A DNA stretch of 64,000 nucleotides from Conexibacter woesei DSM 14684 (GCF_000025265.1 NC_013739.1:4884001-4948000), one strand, 5' to 3'; positions 1-8,821 are shown, counted from the stretch's first letter. Notes: generated by a model from the letters alone, not told the origin. Translations and numbers: made by a program.

Positions 1-512
1 ATGAGGCCGGCGGAGAAGCCGGTCGCGCCGCAGGCGGCGTAGATCGAGAGCGCTCTGTTGCGCGCGGGACCCTCGGCGAACGTCGTCGTGACGATCGAAA
101 GGCCCGCCGGCACGGTGAACGCGGCGGCGACGCCCTTGATGAAGCGGGTCGCTATCAGCACCCCGCCGTCGCTGGCGATCCCGCCCAGCAGCGAGGCGAC
201 CGCGAAGACGGCGACCGCGGCGAGGAACACGCTGCGGCGGCCGAGGATGTCGGCCGTGCGCCCGCCGAGCAGCAGCAGGCCGCCGTAGCCGAGCACGTAG
301 CCGGAGACGACCCACTGCAGGTCGCCGGTGGAGAGGCCGAGGTCGGCCCCGATCGACGGCAGCGCGACGCCGACCATCGAGACGTCGAGACCATCGAGGA
401 AGAGGGCTCCGCAGAGCACGAAAAGGGCTCCCCAAAGGCGGGCGTCCCAGTGCTGCGCCTGGGATGCCTCGCTTTCCCGGGGGGCCTCGGGAGGAGAGGC
501 GAGTGCGGTCAT
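1..512 (-). CDS. MFS multidrug exporter, DHA2-like, truncated by window edge
   Basis: This is the first 170 residues of a major facilitator transporter; the rest lies left of position 1. After a polar N-terminus of about 25 residues, the first membrane segment (about 27-50) carries the pattern LDGLDVSMVGVALPS, matching the D/x-T/V-NVALP signature of 14-TM drug:H+ antiporters (EmrB/QacA type). Residues 83-93, GGRTADILGRR, are the family motif A in the loop between segments 2 and 3. Further hydrophobic segments lie at about 96-113 and 121-142. It is divergent from a MarR gene with a 12-base palindrome between them, the usual arrangement of a drug-inducible exporter. Substrate cannot be told from the sequence. 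The family call is firm; the efflux role is inferred from family and context. Confidence 0.85.
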   Translation of the reverse strand, partial: MTALASPPEAPRESEASQAQHWDARLWGALFVLCGALFLDGLDVSMVGVALPSIGADLGLSTGDLQWVVSGYVLGYGGLLLLGGRTADILGRRSVFLAAVAVFAVASLLGGIASDGGVLIATRFIKGVAAAFTVPAGLSIVTTTFAEGPARNRALSIYAACGATGFSAGL

Positions 513-601
513 GGCCGGGTACAATACATGCATCTGCATAGATTGCACGTGCAAAATGTGTGAATACAAATGTTGCGCAGTTTTGGTATAATCGCGTCGC
601 A
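513..601. promoter_or_regulatory. Divergent promoter/operator region, MFS and marR
   Basis: The 89-base gap is notably AT-rich for this genome. It contains a perfect 12-base palindrome TTGCACGTGCAA at 543-554, a nearby ATGCAT (528-533 region), and a consensus -10 hexamer TATAAT at 587-592, only 9 bases before the marR ATG. The palindrome is of MarR operator size and lies where binding could affect both genes. Binding is inferred. Confidence 0.6.
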
Positions 602-988
602 ATGGCCCCCATGACACGGGACGACACCGCCCTCGTCGAGCGCTGGCGCGAGCTGCTCGACTGCCACGCCCGCACGTGCGGCGCGCTGGAGAAGGTCCTG
701 CAGGAGCGTCATCAACTCGGCGTCAGCGAGTTCGAGGTGCTGGAGCGCCTCGCCGGCTGCGACAAGGAGATGCACCGCATGCAGGGCCTCGCGGACAACG
801 TCCACCTCAGCCAGAGCGCGCTCTCCCGCCTGATCGGCCGGCTGGAGGCCGACGGGCTCGTCGTGCGCAACATGTGCAGCGACGACCGCCGCGGGATCTT
901 CGCCTGCCTCACCGACGCCGGCCGCGAGCGCTATGACGCCGCGAAGCCGACGCAGCGCCAGGTGCTCGCCGAGCTGCTGCTCGACTGA
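602..988 (+). CDS. MarR-family transcriptional regulator
   Basis: A 128-residue winged-helix regulator. The helix-turn-helix and recognition helix lie at about residues 62-80 (LADNVHLSQSALSRLIGRLE), followed by the wing DGLVVRNMCSDDRRGIFACLT, with the DxR motif typical of MarR proteins. A cysteine pair (in RNMCSDD and FACLT) sits on the wing and one in the N-terminal helix, so redox sensing is conceivable but not shown. The ATG at 602 was chosen because it follows a TATAAT box by 9 bases; an ATG at 611 is also possible. It probably represses the divergent MFS exporter through the palindrome at 543-554. Confidence 0.85.
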   Translation: MAPMTRDDTALVERWRELLDCHARTCGALEKVLQERHQLGVSEFEVLERLAGCDKEMHRMQGLADNVHLSQSALSRLIGRLEADGLVVRNMCSDDRRGIFACLTDAGRERYDAAKPTQRQVLAELLLD

Positions 989-1097
989 GCGCCGGCCACG
1001 CCTCGTCGCGCCTGGCGGTGTCCTCGGTCGCTCATGGGCTGGCGCCCACTACGCTCCCTGCGTCCTTGCCAGCCACGACGATCCGCGGCCGGGCCGG

Positions 1098-1580
1098 CTA
1101 CCGTTGATATTCGCGCGTCGCGCGCTGCATCTCGCGCGCCTGCTCGCGCGACTTGATCGACTGGCGCTTGTCGAACTGGTCCTTGCCCTGCGCGAGCGCG
1201 ATCTCGCACTTCGCGCGGGCGCCTCTGAAGTAGATCCGCGTCGGCACGAGCGTCAGCCCTCTCTCGCGCGTCTTGCCGACGAGCCGCTCGATCTCGCGTC
1301 TGTGCAGCAGCAGCTTGCGGTCGCGCTCGGGCAGGTGGTTGTCGCGATAGGCGGACGCGTACGGCGGGATGTGCATGTTCACGAGCCACACCTCGCCGCC
1401 TCTGACGAGCGCGTAGGCGTCCTTCATCTGTGCCCCGCCCTCGCGCAGCGACTTCACCTCGGTGCCCGTCAGGACCATCCCCGCCTCGAACGTGTCGAGC
1501 AGTCTGAAGCGGAACCGCGCCTGGCGGTTGGTGGCGACGTCACCCGGCGCGAACTTCTTCTTTCCCTTGCCCTTCGCCAT
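1098..1580 (-). CDS. smpB: SsrA-binding protein SmpB
   Basis: 160 residues, the usual SmpB length. SmpB binds tmRNA and brings it to stalled ribosomes in trans-translation. The conserved oligonucleotide-binding core is clear: the LTGTEVKSLREG segment at residues 37-48, then VWLVNMHIPPY, and a lysine/arginine-rich C-terminal tail (KDQFDKRQSIKSREQAREM) that folds into the decoding centre. The ATG at 1580 has a Shine-Dalgarno TAGGAG 3 bases upstream. It lies 10 bases after the rnr stop, so rnr-smpB is one transcript, a common pairing since RNase R degrades the rescued mRNA. The tmRNA gene itself was not found in this window. Confidence 0.97.
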   Translation of the reverse strand: MAKGKGKKKFAPGDVATNRQARFRFRLLDTFEAGMVLTGTEVKSLREGGAQMKDAYALVRGGEVWLVNMHIPPYASAYRDNHLPERDRKLLLHRREIERLVGKTRERGLTLVPTRIYFRGARAKCEIALAQGKDQFDKRQSIKSREQAREMQRATREYQR

Positions 1581-1590
1581 GCTCCTAGTC

Positions 1591-3396
1591 TCACAGCTCG
1601 ACGGGGAAGAGGTCGACCCGGCCGCGCGGCGCGTCGACGCGGTCGACTTGCACGCGCACCGCGTCGCCGATCCGGATCGCCTTGCCCGTCCGCGTGCCGT
1701 TGAGGATCGTGCCCTCCTCGTTCAGCTCCCACCACTCGCCGTGCAGCTTGCGGACGGGCAGCATCCCCTCGTAGCCGTCGCCGAACGCGACGAACGCGCC
1801 GGCGCCGATCACGCCGGTCACCTCACCGTCGAAGTCCTGGTCGAAGCCGGTCTCGAACAGCGTTCTCTCGAGCAGGAAGCAGCGCGCGACGTCGTCGGCG
1901 GCGCGCTCGACCTGCATCGCGTCACGCTCGCGCGCCGAGGCCCAGTCGCCCGCGCCCGGCAGCCGCGACGCCTGCGGCGCGTCCTCCCCCGCGCCGACCG
2001 CCGACAGCAGCGCGCGGTGGCAGACGAGGTCTGGATAGCGCCGGATCGGCGACGTGAAGTGGCAGTAGTGGGTCAGGCCGAGGCCGGTGTGACCGAGGTT
2101 GCGCGGGTCGTAGCGGGCCTGCTTGAGCGCGCGCAGGACGAGGCTGTTGAGGCCGATCCCGCCGCGTCTGGAGCGTCTGACGTAGGCCGCGACGAGATGC
2201 GAAGCGACCGCGATCGCCTCCGCTCCCTGCTGCGGCGTCGGCTGCTCGGGCAGTGGCGGCGTCGGCACGCCGAGCGAGGCGAGCTGCGCGATCAGCCGCT
2301 CCGCCGCGCTGCCGTCGGGCCGCTCGTGGACGCGGTACAGGGTCGGCACCTTGCGCTCGGACAGCAGCCGCGCGACCTGCTCGTTGGCGAGGATCATCAG
2401 GTGCTCGATCAGCCGGTGGGACTCCGTCTGCACGACGCCGGCGGCGGCCGTCACGTGGCCCTCGCGGTCGAACGCGAACTCCGGCTCGACGCTCTCGATC
2501 GCCAGCGCGCCCTGCGCATCCCGGCGCGCGGCGAGCGCCGCGGCCGCCCCGCGCGCGGCGGCGAGTGGCTGCGCCCACGGCTCCAGCGCCGGCTCGGCGC
2601 CGGCGAAGATCCGATCGACGCGGTCGTAGTCCAGCCGCTCGTCGGAGCGGATCGTCGAGCGGTAGAACGAGGCGCGCGCCACGCTCGGCCCATGCAGCTC
2701 CAGCTCGGCCGTGACGGCGAGCCGGTCCTCGCCCGGCCGCAGCGAGCAGGCGACGTTCGAGAGCCCTTCGGGCAGCATCGGCTCGACCTTCGCGGGAACG
2801 TAGACGCTCGTGCCGCGCCGATACGCCTCGCGGTCGATCAGGTCGCCGGGGCGCACGTAGGCGGAGACGTCGGCGATGTGGACCCAGATCCGCCAGCGGT
2901 CGGGGCCCGTCTGCTCGGCCGAGATCGCGTCGTCGAAGTCCTTCGCGGTGGCCGGATCGATCGTGAACGTCGTCAGGTCGCGCAGGTCGCGGCGGCCCGG
3001 GACGTCGACGGCGCGCGGCTCGCGCGCGGCTCGCTCGACGGCCGGGTCGAAGCGGCGTCTGAGGCCGCGGTCGAGCATCAGCGCCTCGATCACGTCGCGC
3101 GCGACGTCGGGCCGGCCGATGCGGCGCACGACCTTCGCGTGGCCCTTGCCGCGCTGCCCTGCCCGCAGCAGCACGAGGTCGCCGAGCGACGCTCTGCGGT
3201 CTCTGTCGACGATCAGCCGCGGGCCGCGCTGGAAGTACGGCTCGCCGACGAGGTGGCGGCCGCGCTTCTCCAGCACCGCGACGACGTCGGTGCGCGGCAG
3301 CGGCCGGTCACGCTCGCGGTCGCGCGCCCGCTCGCGCGGGAGCGTACGGTCCTCGTCGCGCGCTCTCCCCCGCCCGCGATAGTCGCGCCGGCTCAC
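1591..3396 (-). CDS. rnr: RNase R / RNase II family 3'-5' exoribonuclease
   Basis: 601 residues, shorter than E. coli RNase R (813) because the N-terminal helix-turn-helix and one cold-shock domain are missing or reduced. Residues 1-35 are a highly charged Arg/Asp/Glu tail. A small beta-barrel region follows (about 50-95). The RNB catalytic domain begins near 145, with the aspartate cluster DPATAKDFDDAI (147-158) that binds two Mg ions; the conserved TSPIRRYPDLVCHR lies in the second half. An S1 RNA-binding domain occupies about 515-601. The GTG start at 3396 overlaps the upstream protease stop by 4 bases (GTGA). Together with smpB it fits stalled-mRNA decay. Confidence 0.95.
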   Translation of the reverse strand: MSRRDYRGRGRARDEDRTLPRERARDRERDRPLPRTDVVAVLEKRGRHLVGEPYFQRGPRLIVDRDRRASLGDLVLLRAGQRGKGHAKVVRRIGRPDVARDVIEALMLDRGLRRRFDPAVERAAREPRAVDVPGRRDLRDLTTFTIDPATAKDFDDAISAEQTGPDRWRIWVHIADVSAYVRPGDLIDREAYRRGTSVYVPAKVEPMLPEGLSNVACSLRPGEDRLAVTAELELHGPSVARASFYRSTIRSDERLDYDRVDRIFAGAEPALEPWAQPLAAARGAAAALAARRDAQGALAIESVEPEFAFDREGHVTAAAGVVQTESHRLIEHLMILANEQVARLLSERKVPTLYRVHERPDGSAAERLIAQLASLGVPTPPLPEQPTPQQGAEAIAVASHLVAAYVRRSRRGGIGLNSLVLRALKQARYDPRNLGHTGLGLTHYCHFTSPIRRYPDLVCHRALLSAVGAGEDAPQASRLPGAGDWASARERDAMQVERAADDVARCFLLERTLFETGFDQDFDGEVTGVIGAGAFVAFGDGYEGMLPVRKLHGEWWELNEEGTILNGTRTGKAIRIGDAVRVQVDRVDAPRGRVDLFPVEL

Positions 3397-4598
3397 CGCG
3401 ACTCTGTCGCGAGCGCTCTCAATGCTGCGTCGAGGCCCTCGTCGCGTCTGGTGTCCGGGTCGTCTCTCGCCTGCACGTCCGGCTGGATCCCGTCGCCCTC
3501 TCTGACGCCTCTGCCGCCGATGTTCTTGCCGCTCGGCAGGAAGTACTGGCCGACGGTGATGTCGAGCGCGCCGCCGTTGGGCAGCTCGCGGATCTCCTGG
3601 AAGACGCCCTTGCCGTACGTGCGCGTGCCGACGACCTCGGCCCGTCTGCGGTCCTGCAGCGCGCCGGTCACGATCTCCGACGACGACGCGGTGTTTCTGT
3701 CGACGAGCACGACGACCGGCACCGACGATCTGATCGCGCCGCCGGTGGCGGTGTAGACGTGCCGCTCGCGGGCGCGGCCGTCGGTCGAGACGATCGTGCC
3801 GTCAGGGATGAAGATCGACGCCGTGTCGACCGCCTCGTTGAGCAGGCCGCCGCCGTTGCCGCGCAGGTCGAGCACGATCCCTCTCGCGCCTCTCGCGAGC
3901 AGCCGGTCGACGGCCGCGCGGACCTGCGCGCTGGAGTTCGACGTGAAGCTGGTGAACACGACGACCCCGAATCTGCCCGCTCTCGTCTGGACCATTCTCC
4001 CCTCGACGACCGGCTCGACGATCTCGGCCCGCTCGATCGTCTGGACTCTGCGTCTGCCGTCGCGCTCGATCGTCAGCTCGACCGTCGTCCCGGGCTCGCC
4101 CTTGACGAGGCTGATGCCGTAGCTGGCGGGGTGGCCGGCGAGCGTGCTTCTGCCGACGGCGACGATCATGTCGCCGTCGCGCAGCCCCGCCTTCGCGGCC
4201 GGCGTGTCGTCGATCACGTGCGCGACGCGGAGCCCTCTCGGCGTGCCCTGCACGGTCACGCCGATGCCGCTGAAGCGCGGGTTGGTCGCGTGCTGGAATC
4301 TCTCGTACGTTCTCGGGTCGAAGTAGTGCGAGAACTGGTCGTCGAGGCTGTTGACGGCGCCCTCGACGCTCTTGTTCACCAGCTCGTCGCGCGAGACCGG
4401 GCGGTAGTACGCGTCGGAGATCGTGTCGATCGCCTGCTGCATCAGCTGCGACTCGTCGTCGTCGACGAGCGCGCTGCGGATCGGGTCCGGCAGGTTGCTG
4501 GCGTGGCCGCCGAGGTAGATGCCGACGCCGAGCATCACGACGGCGATCAGCGCCCCGGCGAGGACGAGAGGGATGCGCGACGCTCTTCGGGGCACCAT
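3393..4598 (-). CDS. S41 C-terminal processing protease (CtpA/Prc family)
   Basis: 401 residues. A single N-terminal membrane segment (about 10-30) anchors the enzyme, with the protease outside. A PDZ domain spans about 108-190 (FSGIGVTVQG ... GDMIVAVG). The peptidase domain contains the serine in TASSSEI (S305) and the lysine in GTRTYGKG (K330), 25 residues apart as in other S41 proteases, plus the conserved LDLRGNGGGL (244-253). These enzymes cleave C-termini of exported proteins and modulate wall hydrolases. It lies downstream of ftsE-ftsX's strand group and is fused by 4-base overlap to rnr. Start ATG at 4598; no strong ribosome site is seen. Confidence 0.95.
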   Translation of the reverse strand: MVPRRASRIPLVLAGALIAVVMLGVGIYLGGHASNLPDPIRSALVDDDESQLMQQAIDTISDAYYRPVSRDELVNKSVEGAVNSLDDQFSHYFDPRTYERFQHATNPRFSGIGVTVQGTPRGLRVAHVIDDTPAAKAGLRDGDMIVAVGRSTLAGHPASYGISLVKGEPGTTVELTIERDGRRRVQTIERAEIVEPVVEGRMVQTRAGRFGVVVFTSFTSNSSAQVRAAVDRLLARGARGIVLDLRGNGGGLLNEAVDTASIFIPDGTIVSTDGRARERHVYTATGGAIRSSVPVVVLVDRNTASSSEIVTGALQDRRRAEVVGTRTYGKGVFQEIRELPNGGALDITVGQYFLPSGKNIGGRGVREGDGIQPDVQARDDPDTRRDEGLDAALRALATESR

Positions 4599-4650
4599 TG
4601 GAGCGTATCGATCGTCATATGGTTGGGATTAACCACCGCTCGCGCGCGTC

Positions 4651-4656
4651 TAAGCT
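4651..4656 (+). promoter_or_regulatory. -10 box TAAGCT, leaderless start
   Basis: TAAGCT lies exactly 6 bases before the methyltransferase ATG at 4663, so transcription should start at or next to the A of the start codon. No Shine-Dalgarno sequence is present. Confidence 0.5.
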
Positions 4657-4662
4657 CGTTCG

Positions 4663-5484
4663 ATGAGCATCGACCGGAGAATCGCCGACTACTACGAGCT
4701 GGGTGCCGAGCACGAGCGGCTGGAGACGATCAGCCGCGTCGAGGGTGTGCGCACGCGCGAGCTGCTCGACCGGCTCCTGCCCGCCCCGCCCGCCGTCGTC
4801 CTCGACGTCGGCGGCGCCGCCGGCATCTACGCGCTGCCGCTCGCCGCCGCCGGCTACGAGGTGCACCTGCTCGACCCGGTGCTGCTGCACGTGCAGCAGG
4901 CGCGCGAGGCGTCGGCCGCTCAGGCCGCGGCCGGCGGCGACCCGCTGATGGAGACGGTCGTCGGCGACGCCCGCGCGCTGCCGTGGTCCGACGGCGCGGC
5001 CGACGCCGTCCTGCTCCTCGGCCCGCTCTACCACCTCGACGCCGACGGCCGCGCGAGCGCGCTGGCGGAGGCGCGGCGCGTGCTGCGCCCCGGCGGACTC
5101 GTGCTCGCGGCGGCGATCTCGCGCTTCGCCTCGACGCTCGACGGGATCCACGCACGTGCGCTCGCCGACCCGGCGTTCGCGCAGGTGGCCGCGCACGACG
5201 TCCGCACCGGCGAGCACCGCAACGACCCCCACGAGCGCCCCGAGTGGTTCACGACCGCCTACTTCCACCATCCCGACGAGCTGTGGGAGGAGGTCGCCGT
5301 CGCCGGCTTCGCCGTCGAGGGCGTGCTGGCGGTCGAGGGGGTCGCGTCGTTCCTGCGCGACGAGGCGTGGTGGCTGGAAGACGAGCAGCGACGCGCCGCG
5401 CTGCTCGACGCGATCCGCAGCGTCGAGCAGGAGCCGAGCGTTCTGGGCGCGAGCGCGCACCTGCTGGCCGTGGGCCGGGCGTAG
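4663..5484 (+). CDS. SAM-dependent class I methyltransferase
   Basis: 273 residues. The Rossmann-fold SAM-binding motif I is VLDVGGAAGIYALPLA (about 46-61), followed by the acidic residue ending strand 2 (HLLDPV), motif post-I (VVGDARALPW) and motif II/III (ADAVLLLGPLYHL and LRPGGLVLAAA). This is the methyltransf_11/25 arrangement used on small molecules; the substrate is not recognisable. The C-terminal 100 residues may shape the substrate pocket. It sits alone between convergent and divergent neighbours and starts immediately after a TAAGCT box. Confidence 0.88.
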   Translation: MSIDRRIADYYELGAEHERLETISRVEGVRTRELLDRLLPAPPAVVLDVGGAAGIYALPLAAAGYEVHLLDPVLLHVQQAREASAAQAAAGGDPLMETVVGDARALPWSDGAADAVLLLGPLYHLDADGRASALAEARRVLRPGGLVLAAAISRFASTLDGIHARALADPAFAQVAAHDVRTGEHRNDPHERPEWFTTAYFHHPDELWEEVAVAGFAVEGVLAVEGVASFLRDEAWWLEDEQRRAALLDAIRSVEQEPSVLGASAHLLAVGRA

Positions 5485-5492
5485 TTCGCGGC

Positions 5493-5513
5493 GGGGCGGG
5501 CGGTGCCCGCCCC
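5493..5513. terminator. Bidirectional terminator hairpin
   Basis: A perfect 9-base stem GGGGCGGGC/GCCCGCCCC with loop GGT lies between the convergent 3' ends of the methyltransferase and ftsX. It has no T-tract on either side, as is common in high-GC actinomycetes. Confidence 0.65.
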
Positions 5514-5528
5514 CCGCTCTCGCCAGGC

Positions 5529-6422
5529 TCAGACCTTCAGGAAGCGGCGCAGCGAGAGGCCGGAGCCGATCGCCGAGATCGTTATCCCGGCGCCCATCAT
5601 CACGGCGATCAGCACGCCGAAGCCGATCGTCTCGGGCGCGGAGATGAGCGCGAAGTCGCTCGCGAGCGGGTCGATGATCGCGATCTTTCCGACCGCCAGC
5701 AGCAGGATCGCGAGCGTCGTGCCGAGCGCGCCGACGATCACGCCCTCGATCACGAACGGCCAGCGGATGAACCAGTCGGTCGCGCCGACCAGCTTCATCA
5801 CCTCGACCTCGCGACGGCGCGCGTAGAGCGACAGGCGGATCGTGTTCGCGATCAGGAAGATCGACGCGGCGACCAGCAGCAGCGCGAGCGTGCCGGCCAT
5901 CAGCTTCACGAATCTCGTCACCTGGAGGATCTTCGTCGTGTCCTCGCGCCGGTCGCGCACCTCGTCGATCGCGCTGTCGACCGGCGTGCGCGTGCCGCCG
6001 GCCGCGGCCGGCGCCAGCTCGGACTTGAGCGCGAGCACCGTATCGGGATCCTCCGGCGTGATGCGGAAGGTGTCCGGCAGCGGGTTGGCGCCGAGCAGCT
6101 CGAACGCCTCCGGATCCTTCTTGACCTGCTGCTCGTACGCCTCCTGCTTGGAGATGAACTCGACGCGCTTGACGTTCGGCGTGCCGGCCAGCATCGCTCT
6201 GACGCGCGCCGCGTCTCTCTGCGTCGCGTCTCTTCTGAGGTAGACGTCGACGAGCACGCGCTTGCGCACGTCGTTGGCTGCGCCCGTCGTCGCCTGGACG
6301 ATCGGGATGAAGACGCCGACGACGAGCATCGTCAGCAGGACGGTCGCGAGCGCGGCGAAGCTCGGGGCAGCGTTGCGGCCCAGCGAGCGCATCGCCTCGC
6401 GCAGGAAGAACCCGAGCTTCAC
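5529..6422 (-). CDS. ftsX: Cell-division ABC transporter permease FtsX
   Basis: 297 residues, the normal size. Topology is FtsX-like: cytoplasmic N-terminus, membrane segment at about 22-43, an extracytoplasmic domain of about 125 residues (includes the VKRVEFISKQEAYEQ segment typical of FtsX), then three segments near 170-195, 222-247 and 262-285. With FtsE it couples ATP hydrolysis to activation of peptidoglycan hydrolases at the septum. Its ATG overlaps the ftsE stop by 4 bases (ATGA), so the two are co-translated. The nearby S41 protease is a common neighbour. Confidence 0.96.
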   Translation of the reverse strand: MKLGFFLREAMRSLGRNAAPSFAALATVLLTMLVVGVFIPIVQATTGAANDVRKRVLVDVYLRRDATQRDAARVRAMLAGTPNVKRVEFISKQEAYEQQVKKDPEAFELLGANPLPDTFRITPEDPDTVLALKSELAPAAAGGTRTPVDSAIDEVRDRREDTTKILQVTRFVKLMAGTLALLLVAASIFLIANTIRLSLYARRREVEVMKLVGATDWFIRWPFVIEGVIVGALGTTLAILLLAVGKIAIIDPLASDFALISAPETIGFGVLIAVMMGAGITISAIGSGLSLRRFLKV

Positions 6423-7408
6423 TTGCGCGACGGGGTCGGGTCCTGGGCGGCGGCCTCGCGCGCGGCGGTGGCCTCGGCCTCCGCCGTCTCACGGGCGGCG
6501 GCGGCTTCGCGGAAGCGCGCGGTGCGTGACCCGCGCGACGCCTCGACGGCCATCGTCTCGGGCGCGACCGGCGCGTCGTTGCGCAGGCGCGCGGCGAACT
6601 CGCGCGTCGACTCGTCGCGGGCGTAGAGGCCGGTCGCCTCGTCGCGCACGATGCGGCCCTTCGACAGCTCGATCACGCGGCGACGCATCTTGTCGACCAT
6701 GCCGTGGTCGTGCGTCGCGACGAGCACGGTCGTACCGGTCTTGTTGATCCGGTAGAGCAGCTGCATGATGCCGATCGACGTCTCGGGGTCGAGGTTGCCG
6801 GTCGGCTCGTCGGCCAGCAGCAGCGGCGGATGGTTGACGAACGCCCGCGCGATCGCCACGCGCTGCTGCTCGCCGCCGGAGAGCTGGTCGGGATAGTTGT
6901 GGAGCTTCGTCGAGAGGCCCGTGAGGCGCAGGATGTCCGGCACCTTGGCGCGGATGTCCTTGCGCGAGCCGCCGGTCACCTGGAGCGCGTACGCGACGTT
7001 GTCGTACACGGTCCGGTTCGGCAGCAGCTTGAAGTCCTGGAAGACGGCGCCGATGTTGCGGCGGTAGTACGGCACGCGACGGCGCGTGATCTCCGACAGG
7101 TCGCGGCCGGCGACGCCGATCGTGCCGCCGGTCGGCTCCAGCTCCTTGATCAGCAGCCGCATGATCGTCGACTTGCCCGAGCCGGTCGAGCCGACGAGGA
7201 AGACGAACTCGCCGCGCTGCACGGAGAAGCTCGCCTGGTCGAGGCCGACGGCGCCGACGTCGTAGTGCTTCTCGACAGCCTTGAAGTCGATCACCGGAGT
7301 GCCGCGACGGCTCGCCGCGGGGGCGCTCTGGCTTGCCGCGACATGCTTCGGCGGGTGCGCGGGAACGGCACGCCGGCCGAGGCTTGGTCTTCTGACGGAG
7401 AGGGCCAT
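6419..7408 (-). CDS. ftsE: Cell-division ABC ATPase FtsE with N- and C-terminal extensions
   Basis: 329 residues against about 225 for typical FtsE. The ABC core runs from about 39 to 265: Walker [10 protein letters not shown]-loop [13 protein letters not shown], signature LSGGEQQR, Walker [15 protein letters not shown] and the H-loop THDH. Two additions are odd: 38 low-complexity residues before the core, and about 65 Ala/Arg/Glu-rich residues after it. A GTG at 7294 (residue 39) opens exactly at the core and is a credible alternative start. Stop overlaps ftsX start by 4 bases. The FtsE identity is firm from context and sequence; the true N-terminus is not. Confidence 0.94.
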   Translation of the reverse strand: MALSVRRPSLGRRAVPAHPPKHVAASQSAPAASRRGTPVIDFKAVEKHYDVGAVGLDQASFSVQRGEFVFLVGSTGSGKSTIMRLLIKELEPTGGTIGVAGRDLSEITRRRVPYYRRNIGAVFQDFKLLPNRTVYDNVAYALQVTGGSRKDIRAKVPDILRLTGLSTKLHNYPDQLSGGEQQRVAIARAFVNHPPLLLADEPTGNLDPETSIGIMQLLYRINKTGTTVLVATHDHGMVDKMRRRVIELSKGRIVRDEATGLYARDESTREFAARLRNDAPVAPETMAVEASRGSRTARFREAAAARETAEAEATAAREAAAQDPTPSRK

Positions 7409-7458
7409 AGAGCGATCGAGGGTAGCGTGCCGCTGCCGCGCAGCGCGAATCCGGGCGC

Positions 7459-7484
7459 ATCCCTGCAAGCGGATTTGCAGGGAT
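7459..7484. promoter_or_regulatory. Inverted repeat between ftsE and the M16 protease gene
   Basis: A perfect 10-base inverted repeat ATCCCTGCAA/TTGCAGGGAT with a 6-base spacer lies in the 123-base divergent gap, 50 bases from ftsE and 47 from the M16 gene. It could be an operator for either gene or a hairpin in a long ftsE leader. Confidence 0.45.
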
Positions 7485-7519
7485 TTCCCTGACGCCCCGG
7501 GGCCACCGGGGTGTCCCGC

Positions 7520-7525
7520 TATCGT
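7520..7525 (+). promoter_or_regulatory. -10 box TATCGT, leaderless start
   Basis: TATCGT ends 6 bases before the ATG at 7532, the same geometry as at five other genes in the window. Confidence 0.5.
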
Positions 7526-7531
7526 CGACAC

Positions 7532-8785
7532 ATGACCGCGATCTCCTCCTCCACCGCGCCGAACGGCCTCCCGATCCACCGTGTTCAGCTCGACGGCACC
7601 CGGGCCGTGACCGCGCTCGTCGCGTTCGACGCCGGCGCGCGCACAGAGCGGGCGGAGGAGAACGGCATGGCGCACTTCCTCGAGCACCTCGTCTTCAAGG
7701 GCGGCGAGAAGTACGTCACGTACAGAGACGTCAACGAGACGGCCGAGAACCTCGGCGCGCAGCTGAACGCGTACACCTCGCACGACCTCGTCGCGTTCCA
7801 CATCACCGCGCGTGCCGAGAAGGCATTGGAAGCAATCGACCTCTTGACGGATTTTGTCGGCCGGCCGCGGCTCGACGGCGAGGAGCTCGACCGCGAGCGC
7901 GGCGTCGTGATCCAGGAGATCGCCCGCTCCAACGACCAGCCCTCGACGGTCGCCGAGCACGTGATCGACAGAGCCGCCTTCGGCGACCACCCGCTCGGCC
8001 GCCCCGTGCTCGGCCCCGAGGAGCACCTGCGCGACACGTTCACGCGCGAGGCGATCGTCGCCTTCCGCCAGCGTCAGTGGGCCGGTTCCCGCGGCGGCGC
8101 GTTCGTCGTCGGGAACCTGGAGCACCTGCCGGCGAACGGCGCGCTCGACGAGCTGTTCGACCGCTTCCCCGACCTCCCCGCCCCGCCGCCGTACGAGCCC
8201 GCGCCCGGCTTCGCGCCGCGCACGCTCGTCGAGGAGCGCGACTCCAACCAGTCGCACCTGCGGATGATGTACCGCCCGGCGATCGACGCAACCGACCGCA
8301 GAGCGCGCGCCGCGCTCGCGATCTACTCGACGCTGCTCGGCGGCTCGATGGGCTCGCGCCTGTTCGACGAGATCCGCGAGCAGCGCGGCCTCGCCTACTC
8401 GGTCTACGCGCTCTCGCACGCGTTCTCCGACGTGCCGATCCTCCAGCTGTCCGCGGGGCTCGAGTCCGGCAAGGCGGTCGAGGCCTACACGCGGATGCGC
8501 GAGATCGTCGCCGAGCTGCGGACCGAGGGGCCGACGGTCGAGGAGGTCGAGCGCGCTCGCGCCTACGCCGCCGGCGCGCGCGTGCTCGCGTTCGAGAACA
8601 CCAACGCGGTCGCCCGCCACGCCGCCAACCAGACGATCGTCTTCGGCGAGGAGGTCGATCCCGACGCCGCGATCGCCGCGCTCGACGCCGTCACCTACGA
8701 CGAGGTCGCGGAGGTCGCGCGCGGGATCGCCGACGAGCTGGCGATCGGCGTCGTCGGTCCGCACACGGTCGCCGACTTCGCCTGA
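7532..8785 (+). CDS. M16 zinc metallopeptidase (processing-peptidase-like)
   Basis: 417 residues, the size of a two-domain M16B peptidase that works as a dimer or clamshell. The inverted zinc motif HxxEH is HFLEH at residues 48-52, and the third zinc ligand is the glutamate of GVVIQEI at about 129. The C-terminal domain contains the REQRGLAYSVY segment whose Arg/Tyr pair binds substrate in active M16 enzymes, so both catalytic and substrate-binding features are present in one chain. No signal peptide, so it is cytoplasmic. Bacterial homologues trim peptides; substrate unknown. Start chosen at the ATG 6 bases after TATCGT. Confidence 0.93.
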   Translation: MTAISSSTAPNGLPIHRVQLDGTRAVTALVAFDAGARTERAEENGMAHFLEHLVFKGGEKYVTYRDVNETAENLGAQLNAYTSHDLVAFHITARAEKALEAIDLLTDFVGRPRLDGEELDRERGVVIQEIARSNDQPSTVAEHVIDRAAFGDHPLGRPVLGPEEHLRDTFTREAIVAFRQRQWAGSRGGAFVVGNLEHLPANGALDELFDRFPDLPAPPPYEPAPGFAPRTLVEERDSNQSHLRMMYRPAIDATDRRARAALAIYSTLLGGSMGSRLFDEIREQRGLAYSVYALSHAFSDVPILQLSAGLESGKAVEAYTRMREIVAELRTEGPTVEEVERARAYAAGARVLAFENTNAVARHAANQTIVFGEEVDPDAAIAALDAVTYDEVAEVARGIADELAIGVVGPHTVADFA

Positions 8786-8821
8786 GCCGCAACTTCCCGG
8801 AATGCGGGCCGTCGTAGAAGC

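Noticed and set aside
989-1097. tmRNA gene next to smpB
   Set aside because: The gap is only 109 bases and shows no tRNA-like ends or ANDYALAA-type tag reading frame.
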